In this document: positions 24,376 to 31,900 of the stretch, piece after piece
Position numbering within the stretch: the stretch's first letter is position 1
How the letters are laid out: each line of letters starts with the position of its first letter
Assembly (NCBI GenBank): GCA_949740385.1
Contig: CATJJD010000235.1
Span: forward strand, 1-35,161
DNA from: an uncultured Lachnospiraceae bacterium
GTDB lineage: Bacteria; Bacillota; Clostridia; Lachnospirales; Lachnospiraceae
Direction of reading: 5' to 3'
Length of the DNA stretch: 35,161 bases
The notes under the pieces: model-generated
Told to the model about the DNA's origin: nothing
The model's database searches: none
What the model saw: only the letters and a program-made list of their open reading frames with translations
Program-made: the position numbers and the translations under genes

Positions 24376-25125
24376 ATGAGTAAGCATAATGTTTTTGCGG
24401 TGATTCTCGCGGGCGGCGCGGGGACCAGAATGCGTGGCGCAGGCAGACCGAAGCAGTTTCTTGAGATTGCGGGCAAGCCGATTCTTGTGCATTCTCTGGA
24501 GCGTTTTCTGGAAAATGAGGAGTTTGAGGCGGTGCTTGTGCCGGTGCCGGAGGAGTGGATGGACTATACGAGGGAGCTGCTTGCGAAGAGGGGGCTCCTT
24601 GGCGGGCGCACGATTCTGCTCTCCGGCGGCAGCAGCCGGAACGAGACGTTAATGAATGCGATCTCCTGTATCGGGGAACACTTCAGTCTGGATGAGGACA
24701 CGATCGTCGTCACCCACGATTCGGTGAGGCCCCTTGTGAGCCGGCGGATTATCCGGGAAAATATCGAGGCCGCCGCAAAGTACGGCGCATGCGGCACGGC
24801 GATTCCGGCCACCGACACCATTGCGAGAAGCGACGACGGGGCTTTTATCACAGAGATACCGGAGCGGGCCCTTTTGTACCAGCAGCAGACGCCCCAGAGC
24901 TTTCGGGCGCTCCTGCTAAAGCGGGCCTATGAGTCGCTGGGCGAAAAGGAGAAGGAGCAGCTGACGGACGCCTGCGCCATCTTTGTGTTCGGCGGCGCTC
25001 CGGTGTACATCGTGCAGGGGGAGCCGTCCAACATCAAGGTGACGTACCCTTCCGATCTTAAGGTTGCAGAGACGCTGCTTGCGCGGGGGAAGATTATCGA
25101 CATAGCCGCAAGAGGCGGCAGATAG
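24376..25125 (+). CDS. TarI-like cytidylyltransferase (IspD/TarI family)
   Basis: A 249-residue CTP-dependent cytidylyltransferase. ATGs at 24358, 24367 and 24376 are in frame; I favour 24376 because GAGAGGG lies nine bases before it. The CTP loop AVILAGGAGTRMRGAGRPKQFLEI is intact. VVTHDSVRPLVSRRIIRENI, DGAFITEIPERALLYQQQTPQSF, LTDACAIFVFGG and SNIKVTYPSDLKVAETLL read very much like TarI ribitol-5-phosphate cytidylyltransferase, more so than the paralogue at 4564. CDP-ribitol production for wall teichoic acid or capsule is the best guess. The next gene is a membrane acyltransferase 15 bases downstream. IspD activity in isoprenoid synthesis is the alternative. Confidence 0.88.
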   Translation: MSKHNVFAVILAGGAGTRMRGAGRPKQFLEIAGKPILVHSLERFLENEEFEAVLVPVPEEWMDYTRELLAKRGLLGGRTILLSGGSSRNETLMNAISCIGEHFSLDEDTIVVTHDSVRPLVSRRIIRENIEAAAKYGACGTAIPATDTIARSDDGAFITEIPERALLYQQQTPQSFRALLLKRAYESLGEKEKEQLTDACAIFVFGGAPVYIVQGEPSNIKVTYPSDLKVAETLLARGKIIDIAARGGR

Positions 25126-25140
25126 GAAGGTTTTGTAACA

Positions 25141-26190
25141 GTGGACAGTGACAGAAAACAGGGAGAAATTGCGGCGCCCGGGACATTCGACGCTTTATCC
25201 GGGCAAAGAACGGCGCTTATGGGAGTCGCCATTATCATGATTCTCATCTTTCATTACACGGAGGACTGCAAGATCTATAAGGTGCACTACGAGGGCTTTG
25301 TGGAGTGGTACAAAACTTACGTGGGCTCCTCCAGCGTGGATCTGTTTCTGTTCCTCTCAGGGCTTGGGCTGTATTTTTCCATGAAGAAAAATCCCGGAGT
25401 GGCCGGCTTTTACCGGAGGCGTCTGGTGCGGGTGCTTATCCCCTATCTGGCGGTGGCGGTGCCGGCCTGGTATGTGTACGACATGATACTGACGGGCGAG
25501 AGCGCCGGGCGGTTTTTCCGGGATCTGACCTTTGTGACGTTCTTTACCGAGGGTGTGCGGTGGTTCTGGTATATCGGGGCGATTCTCGCCGGCTATCTCG
25601 TCTATCCCCTGGTGTTTTTGGCGGTGGACCGGTGCAAGAGCGGGATTTTGCGGGCTGCGGTTCTTCTCCTGGCGGTTTTGGCCGTGACGGTCTGCGCGGC
25701 GCAGATGCGGGAGAGCAATCCGGAGCTGTTCGGGGACATCAACATTGTAGTTCTGCGCATCCCGGCGTTTCTCGCCGGCTGCTTTTACGGGCGGGTCAGC
25801 TACGAGAACAGGAGCGTCGGCTGGCTGTGGCTTTTCGCCGCCGCGGCGTCGGTATTTTTTGTGTCGGAGGTTCCGGAGGCGGACTCCGTGATCTATGTCC
25901 GCTATGCCCTTGCGGCCGCCAACATCAGCCTGTGCGCCTGCGGGGCCGTGCTGCTTAAGCTGCTGCAGAAGGCGGGCGCCCTTTATACAGTGATTTCCTG
26001 GTTCGGGACCCACTCGCTGGAACTCTATCTGACCCATGTGGCCATACGAAGGATTATGTGCGAGCTGGGGTATCTCACCTGTGAGCCTTTGTACGAGGCG
26101 GTTATGGTTGCGCTTGCGGTTGGGAGCGCGTGGCTGCTGGGACGGATTGGGGAAGTGCGGATCGGGAGGAGGAAGGAGTGTGCGGGGTGA
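25141..26190 (+). CDS. Acyltransferase 3 family membrane protein
   Basis: A 349-residue polytopic protein with about ten hydrophobic segments, of the acyltransferase_3 (PF01757) type that O-acetylates exported glycans. It starts at GTG 25141, with AGGAAGG ten bases upstream. Typical features are TALMGVAIIMILIFHY, with the conserved His of helix 1, SSSVDLFLFLSGLGLYFSM, FYRRRLVRVLIPYL, VRWFWYIGAILAGYLVYPL, and WFGTHSLELYLTHVAI near the C-terminus. All are in the order seen in the family. It lies directly behind the TarI-like gene, so it may decorate the same polymer; that link is an inference. The last base of its stop overlaps the decayed gene that follows. Confidence 0.88.
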   Translation: MDSDRKQGEIAAPGTFDALSGQRTALMGVAIIMILIFHYTEDCKIYKVHYEGFVEWYKTYVGSSSVDLFLFLSGLGLYFSMKKNPGVAGFYRRRLVRVLIPYLAVAVPAWYVYDMILTGESAGRFFRDLTFVTFFTEGVRWFWYIGAILAGYLVYPLVFLAVDRCKSGILRAAVLLLAVLAVTVCAAQMRESNPELFGDINIVVLRIPAFLAGCFYGRVSYENRSVGWLWLFAAAASVFFVSEVPEADSVIYVRYALAAANISLCACGAVLLKLLQKAGALYTVISWFGTHSLELYLTHVAIRRIMCELGYLTCEPLYEAVMVALAVGSAWLLGRIGEVRIGRRKECAG

Positions 26191-26641
26191 AAAAGCATTT
26201 CAATGTGACCGGCGTATGCAGACCGCCGACCGGTGGGAGATACCGATTTCCGACGACTTTCCCTTTCAGGATCTGGGGGACTGCATCCCGGCGCTCTGCA
26301 GCAAATGCGGCAGAAAAATCGTGCTTATGATCGACGAAGTGGACTAAAGCTCGGACAACCAGATCTTTCTGACGTTTCTTGGGCTGCTCCGGAAAAAATA
26401 TCCTGATCAGGTGCAGGACGTGACGTTTCACCCGGTGATTCTGTCCGAGGAGGAGCTTATGCAGGGCAGCTCTGGCGCGGAAACGCATATCAGGAGAGGG
26501 GAGAGCAGCAGCTTTTCGGCTATCTGGAGTATTACGGGCAGGACAGAGGCTATCTTTTGAGTTTTAATTTTAACAGGCATAAAAAACGGAATACAGGAGA
26601 TTGTGCGGAACGGAAAAACGATTATGGAAGCTGTGGCGTGA
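26187..26641 (+). pseudogene. Decayed AAA-ATPase-like / PDDEXK_9 protein gene
   Basis: Pieces of an AAA-ATPase_like (PF09820) plus PDDEXK_9 (PF08011) protein survive in shifting frames. KKHFNVTGVC is the usual N-terminus. DRWEIPISDDFPFQDLGDCIPALCSKCGRKIVLMIDEVD then carries Walker B and is cut by an in-frame TAA before SSDNQIFLTFLGLLRKKY. FGYLEYYGQDRGYLLSFNFN in a second frame and GIQEIVRNGKTIMEAVA in another are the normal C-terminus. Walker A and most of the middle are missing, so at least two frameshifts, one stop and large deletions are needed. Intact members run to roughly 500-600 residues. These genes are very common in gut anaerobes and their role is unclear. The remnant is not expected to be functional. 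Confidence 0.8.
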
Positions 26642-26689
26642 CGGTTTTGGGCAAAGCAAATCAGTTTGAAAGGTTTATGGAGCGGGAAT

Positions 26690-28015
26690 ATGAACTTTTT
26701 GGAAATAAAAAATTTTGGACCAATCAGCAATCTGAAAATTGACGTGGATAAAAATATTAATATGATCATCGGACCGCAGGCATCCGGAAAAAGTACGATT
26801 GGAAAAGTACTGTTTTTCTGTAAAAAGATTAAGGAATATTATATTGATTTTGTTTTACAGGATATTGTTTTTTTACAGACACATCCGAATGAGCTTTATA
26901 TTAATTTTCTAAAATATATCCGTCGAAATTTTATGGGCTGCTTTGGAACTACAAAACATATGGCGCCTTTTGAGATTACTTATTCGTATCCCAACAGACA
27001 GAATGTATGCCTGAGTTTAAGAGGTGGTTATGCGTACTTCAGGTTTTCGGATAAGCTTGAGGGAGAAATAAAGAGATCTCTGATGGATGCGTATCAGATC
27101 TACAGGGAAAATCGACTGCAGAAAAGTATAGATTTTATCAGTAACTTTAACAGTAAGCTGCAGCTGAAAAATGAGATTAAGGTTCATTTTTCAGAATTGG
27201 CAAATGAAATGTTCGGCTCAGCCGAGGAGATTATATATATTCCGGCAGGCAGAAGCCTTTTATCTGTATTATCAGATCAGCTGGGTGCAATTGATACTTC
27301 AATTCTTGATTTGCCGATGAAGGAGTTTATTGAAAAAATCGGAATGACGCGGAAGCGGTTTGGATCAAAGTTGGATACCGTTGTAGACGATTATTTAAAG
27401 ACTGTGCAGGGGCAGATCAAAAATACAGATATTCGTTTGGCCGAGGAGCTGATCAAAAATATTTTGAAGGCGGATTATGTGAATGATACGGATGGAGAAA
27501 AATTATACTTTGATGAGACACATTGGGTTAAGCTGATATACGGATCTTCCGGTCAGCAGGAGGCATTATGGATTTTATTGCTTTTGTTTATTGTGATTCT
27601 TGAAAATAAGGAATCGTATATTGTACTGGAAGAGCCGGAAGCACATTTATATCCTGTTGCACAGCGAAATATGGTAGAGCTTATCGCATTAACGATGAAT
27701 TCAAGTAACAGTAAATTTTTAGTTACTACACATAGTCCGTATATACTTACCGCAACAAATCTGTTAATACAGTCATCTGTTGTTGAGAATCGAATTGCAG
27801 CAAAGAACGAAGAGACAATTATTAAAAAACAGCTGCGAATTGCTCCGCAAAAACTATCGGCATATAAGATCGGAGATAACGAAAAAGGGATTTTGGAAAA
27901 TATTGTTGACAGGCCGTCCGGGCTGATTCGATCGATTGAGATTGATTCTGTGTCGGAGATAATTAACGATGAGTCAGATAAACTGGATACGTTGGAGATG
28001 AAATATGATCTGTGA
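26690..28015 (+). CDS. AAA family ATPase, OLD/AAA_15-like, of a two-gene cassette
   Basis: A 441-residue ATPase counted from ATG 26690 (MNFLEIKNFGPI), the standard start of this family; the track's 26666 adds eight unrelated codons. Walker A GPQASGKST lies at 28-36, an ABC-like signature GSSGQQEAL near 285, Walker B IVLEEPEAHLYP near 310-321 and the H-loop LVTTHSPYIL near 343-352. The region between is a helical arm of about 200 residues. No TOPRIM domain follows, unlike OLD nucleases. Base composition is clearly richer in A+T than either side, suggesting transfer. The next gene overlaps it by 11 bases. ATPases of this class drive many anti-phage systems such as Septu, Gabija-like and PARIS. 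Activity as a sensor or DNA-bound motor is inferred. Confidence 0.85.
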   Translation: MNFLEIKNFGPISNLKIDVDKNINMIIGPQASGKSTIGKVLFFCKKIKEYYIDFVLQDIVFLQTHPNELYINFLKYIRRNFMGCFGTTKHMAPFEITYSYPNRQNVCLSLRGGYAYFRFSDKLEGEIKRSLMDAYQIYRENRLQKSIDFISNFNSKLQLKNEIKVHFSELANEMFGSAEEIIYIPAGRSLLSVLSDQLGAIDTSILDLPMKEFIEKIGMTRKRFGSKLDTVVDDYLKTVQGQIKNTDIRLAEELIKNILKADYVNDTDGEKLYFDETHWVKLIYGSSGQQEALWILLLLFIVILENKESYIVLEEPEAHLYPVAQRNMVELIALTMNSSNSKFLVTTHSPYILTATNLLIQSSVVENRIAAKNEETIIKKQLRIAPQKLSAYKIGDNEKGILENIVDRPSGLIRSIEIDSVSEIINDESDKLDTLEMKYDL

Positions 28016-28499
28016 AAAACTTTATGAATGCTGTGAGAACAGCCGGTTTGCATGTGAAAATAAGAAAAACTGCATTGTGTACAGGGATTTTAGAAAAGAA
28101 GCGGTTTGTGGAGAAAAGAAAAAAAGGTACAATCTGATAAATGACGGCGGAAATTTGATTACTTTGTTTCATATGGATGGAGGCATCATTCGTGACGACA
28201 CAGATGTGCAGAGATGTGATTTTGTGTATGCAATAGATGATCAGAATTGTCCGACCGCCATTTTTGTTGAATTAAAAGGTAAGGATATTAATCATGCTGT
28301 TCGACAGTTAAAATCTTCGATTGACATGTATGGGACAAAATTGAAAAGAAGAATATGTGCAAGGATTATCTGCAGTTCAGTTCCACGCATGTTTAATGAT
28401 CCTGCAGTCAAAGGGCTGAAAAAAGAACTGGGGAAATGCTATCAGGGCACGCTTGCAATCTGTGAAAAGAATCAGGACGAAAGATATTCTCAAATCTGA
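28005..28499 (+). CDS. Small protein with PD-(D/E)xK-like motif, ATPase partner
   Basis: A 164-residue protein whose ATG overlaps the end of the ATPase gene by 11 bases, with GGAG seven bases upstream, so the two are translationally coupled. Residues 55-102 read FHMDGGIIRDDTDVQRCDFVY...AIFVELKGKDINHAVRQL. Asp72, Glu89-x-Lys91 and Gln101 fit the D...ExK...Q arrangement of PD-(D/E)xK nucleases of the RecB-like type. Several cysteines (Cys3, 9, 10, 17, 23) near the start could bind metal. I do not recognise a named family. With the ATPase it resembles ATPase-nuclease defence pairs, where this would be the effector. It shares the AT-rich composition of its partner. A non-catalytic role is possible if the fold is degenerate. 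Confidence 0.75.
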   Translation: MICEKLYECCENSRFACENKKNCIVYRDFRKEAVCGEKKKRYNLINDGGNLITLFHMDGGIIRDDTDVQRCDFVYAIDDQNCPTAIFVELKGKDINHAVRQLKSSIDMYGTKLKRRICARIICSSVPRMFNDPAVKGLKKELGKCYQGTLAICEKNQDERYSQI

Positions 28500-28545
28500 T
28501 GTGTGGAAGAGATCTGAGATTGTGCAGATACGCAGGATCTGATGA

Positions 28546-28574
28546 TTGTATTTGCAGGTTATTTGTGTTATGAT
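28546..28574 (+). promoter_or_regulatory. Promoter of the 45-codon membrane peptide gene
   Basis: TTGTAT (28546-28551) and TATGAT (28569-28574) are 17 bases apart, with TGT directly before the -10 giving an extended -10. Transcription would start near 28581, leaving a leader of about 55 bases. Confidence 0.6.
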
Positions 28575-28637
28575 AGAAGCATTGGAAGTAACAGAACAGA
28601 TTTTTAAGCGTACAGACTGGTAAGGGAGGCTTGGCGT

Positions 28638-28775
28638 ATGACGGAAGGCGGATTTCTTGCTTTCATATTTATTATTATCGGGATTGCGGTTCTCGGGGCG
28701 GTCATTGCGGTGATTGCGGCGGTATCGGGAGCGTCGGCGGCGATTGTCGATGAGGAGAATTCGCAGGACGATTAA
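28638..28775 (+). CDS. Small single-pass membrane peptide (45 aa)
   Basis: This ORF is too short for the ORF track. It has GGGAGG eight bases before its ATG, a promoter upstream and a strong terminator six bases after the stop, so it is very likely a real single gene. The product MTEGGFLAFIFIIIGIAV... is one hydrophobic Gly/Ala/Ile/Val-rich helix (residues 6-37) with an acidic tail DEENSQDD. No family was recognised. Possibilities include a regulator of a membrane complex, such as the adjacent RND pump, or a stress peptide. Type I toxins usually carry basic tails, so that option is less likely. Confidence 0.7.
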   Translation: MTEGGFLAFIFIIIGIAVLGAVIAVIAAVSGASAAIVDEENSQDD

Positions 28776-28780
28776 AAAGG

Positions 28781-28816
28781 ACAGGGACACGGCGGGAAGC
28801 CGGTCCCTGTTTTTTC
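28781..28816 (+). terminator. Strong intrinsic terminator
   Basis: ACAGGGAC (28781-28788) pairs with GTCCCTGT (28803-28810), and an inner CGGC/GCCG stem is separated only by a bulged A. A run of Ts follows immediately. It ends the small peptide gene and insulates the RND operon. Confidence 0.85.
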
Positions 28817-28847
28817 TAAAAAAAATATAAAAATCCCTGCCGGCCGG

Positions 28848-28875
28848 TTGTAATTTTCTATCAGGCGCGTATAAT
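28848..28875 (+). promoter_or_regulatory. Promoter of the RND-TetR operon
   Basis: TTGTAA at 28848-28853 and perfect TATAAT at 28870-28875 are 16 bases apart. The operator palindrome begins two bases after the -10 and covers the predicted start point. Confidence 0.7.
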
Positions 28876-28877
28876 GA

Positions 28878-28903
28878 TAGCTGACCGACCGGTCGGTCAG
28901 CTA
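28878..28903 (+). promoter_or_regulatory. 26-base perfect palindrome, probable TetR operator
   Basis: TAGCTGACCGACC is followed directly by its exact reverse complement, centred between 28890 and 28891. TetR/AcrR repressors bind such palindromes. The core ACCGACCGGTCGGT, its position over the transcription start and a tetR gene ending the operon all point to negative autoregulation. Confidence 0.8.
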
Positions 28904-28963
28904 CCCGGCAGGTCAGGACAGACAAAAAGCAAACGCATAAGAGAGGAACAGGAGGAATCGAAC

Positions 28964-31900
28964 ATGATTTCAAAGTACAGTGTGAAAAAGCCGTTTACCG
29001 TGCTGGTCGGCGTGCTGTTAATCATTGTGCTCGGCGTGGTGTCGCTGTCCAGGATGACGACGGACCTGCTGCCGGACATGAGCTTTCAGTACGCGCTGAT
29101 CATCACAACCGATGTGGGCGCAAGCCCGGAGAAGGTGGAGAGCGAGATAACAGCCCCCATCGAGGCGGCCATGGCGACGACATCCAACATAAAAAATGTC
29201 AGCTCGATTTCCTACGACAGCTACTCGATTGTGACGTGCGAGTACGAGCAGAGCGCCAACATGGACTCGGTTGTGATCGAGATTCAGCAGGAGCTGGACC
29301 AGATTTCCGGCCAGTGGGGAGATTCTGTCGGAACACCGATGATTATGAAGATCAACCCGGATATGCTGCCGGTGCTCACCGCCGCGGCGGACTATGAGGG
29401 GATGACCGCCGGGGAGCTTTCCGACTACGTGGACAGAGAGCTGATTCCGGCCATCGAGAGTCTGGAAGGGGTGGCGTCGGTGTCCGCCAGCGGACAGATC
29501 GAGGAGAGAGTCGAGGTCACGTTAAACGAGAGCAAAATCAAGAAGCTCAACAAAAAGATAAGAAAGGCAATCAATAAGCAGTTCCGGGATGCCCAGAATG
29601 AGCTGGACGACGCCTCCGCGAAGGTGGATGACGGAAAGCAGGCCATCACCAGCGGAAAGAACCAGCTCTCCAATGCCATCGACAAGGTGATCGGCCAGAG
29701 GGATGAGCTGTACAAAAACGAGAAGGACCTGTTAAAGCAGCAGAAGGATCTCAGAAAGCAGCAGAAGTCGCTGGAGCAGGTGCAGGAGGGCATTCAGGCG
29801 TTTATGGAGTCCGAGGCGTACTCCGCCCTTATGACGATGCTGGAGCAGAATCCCGAGGCTTTGCAGATTCCGGAAGTGCAGGCGCAGGTGGAGGCGTTAA
29901 ACGGCGTGATCGCCGAACAGTTTGCGGGACTTTCCGAGCTCGGAATCGAGGTTTGTACATACGAGGATCTGCCGACGGCGGCAGCGGCCGTAGCCGGGAT
30001 GCTCACAAACATCAACACCGGAATCGCAACCATCGACGAGGCGCTCGTGCAGATCGCGGAGGGAAAAACGACGCTGGCCAATGCCCTCGACACCTTAAAC
30101 GCCAACGCGGCTCTTGCGGCCATCGACCTGGGCGGGAGCGCGGCGGAGCTGGCAAGCGCGGCGGCCTCCCTGGAGAGCGCAAGGGAGTCGCTGGCCGACG
30201 CGAAAAAGGAGGCGAAGGATGCGGCGGACGTGAACGCCGTTCTGTCGGAGGATACGATACGAAGTCTCTTTACGGCGCAGAATTTTGACATGCCGGCGGG
30301 CTATGCTTCGGACGGCGACACCCGGTATCTGGTCCGGGTGGGGGATGCGGTGAAGTCCGCGGATGAGCTTCGTGAGCTTGTGCTCATAGATATGGGACTT
30401 GACGGCGTCGACGAAATCCGGCTGAGCGATGTGGCGGACATTGCGGTGGTGGACAACTCGGACGAGACCTATGCTATTGTAAACGGAAATCCGGGCATTA
30501 TCCTCTCGATGGAAAAGCAGACCGGCTATTCCACCGGCGAGGTGACGGACCGGATTCTGGACCGCTTTGAGAGTCTGCAGAGGGCGGACGGGAAGCTGCA
30601 CCTTACGACGCTTATGGATCAGGGCGTGTACATCGACATGATTGTGGAAAGCGTGTTTTCCAACATGATCTGGGGCGCGGTTCTTGCGATTCTCGTGCTG
30701 ATCGTGTTCCTGAAGGACGTTAAGCCGACACTTGTGATCGCCTGCTCCATTCCGCTGTCGGTCATTACGGCAGTCGTTTTGATGTACTTTACGGGCATCA
30801 CGTTAAATATTATATCCATGTCGGGGCTGATGCTTGGAATCGGAATGCTTGTGGACAATTCCATTGTGGTGATCGAGAACATTTACCGGCTGCGGGGAGA
30901 GGGCTTTTCCGTTAAGCAGTCCGCGGTGCAGGGAGCGTCCCAGGTGGCGTCTGCAATCGTCGCGTCGACGCTCACCACGGTCAGCGTGTATGCGCCGATC
31001 ATCTTTACCGACGGCATCACAAGACAGCTCTTTGTGGATCTGTCGCTGACCATCTTATTTACGCTGATGGCCAGTCTGATTGTGGCGCTGACCTTCGTGC
31101 CGGCATTTTCCACGGCAACCCTTAAGCGGACGAAGGAGATCCGTCATCCGTGGTTTGAGGCGTTCCAGGAATGGTACGGCAGTTTTCTGAAGATCTGCCT
31201 GCGGTTTAAGCCTCTGGTGTTTGTGGTGATGCTTGTGCTTCTCGCCGCAGGCATGGCGCTTGCGCTCTCCCGGGGCATGACCTTTATGGACATGGATATG
31301 CAGACGAATCAGGTTTCGGTGACAATAGCCGCAGGAGACGGCGAGGCGAGAACCTTTGAGGAGATGACGGAGGCGTCGCAGCAGGTGATTGATCGCATTT
31401 CCGATATTGAGGGAATTGATACCATCGGCGCGTCCATCGGCAGCGGCACAACCATGAGTATTATGGGAGGAGGCTCGGATTCGGTGAGCATGTACATCCT
31501 TCTGGACGAGGAGTCCGGCGTGGGCTCGGATTCGGTGACGGAGCAGATTATGGAGCGGACAGCCGACATGGACTACGAGATCAGCTGCAGCAGCTCCTCC
31601 ATGGATTTCACCGCGTATTTCGGCTCCGGCCTCTCCGTAGAGATCCGGGGAAATGACCTTGAGACGCTGCAGAAGCTGGCAAGCGATGTGGCGGCGATTC
31701 TGGAGGAGACGGAAGGGACTTATGATGTGGACGACGGCCTGGATAAGGCGACGCCGCAGCTTACGATCTCCGTGGACAGAGAGAAGGCGGCGGAGTACGG
31801 CTACACCGTGGCGCAGGTGTACCAGCTTGTGTATGCAAAGATGGCGTCCGCAAGCAGCGCGACGACGATTTCCACCGATATCAAGGACTACGAGGTGTAT

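Noticed and set aside
28494-28545. Three loose ATCTGA repeats upstream of the small peptide promoter
   Set aside because: They are short, irregularly spaced and in AT-rich sequence; chance is the simpler explanation.
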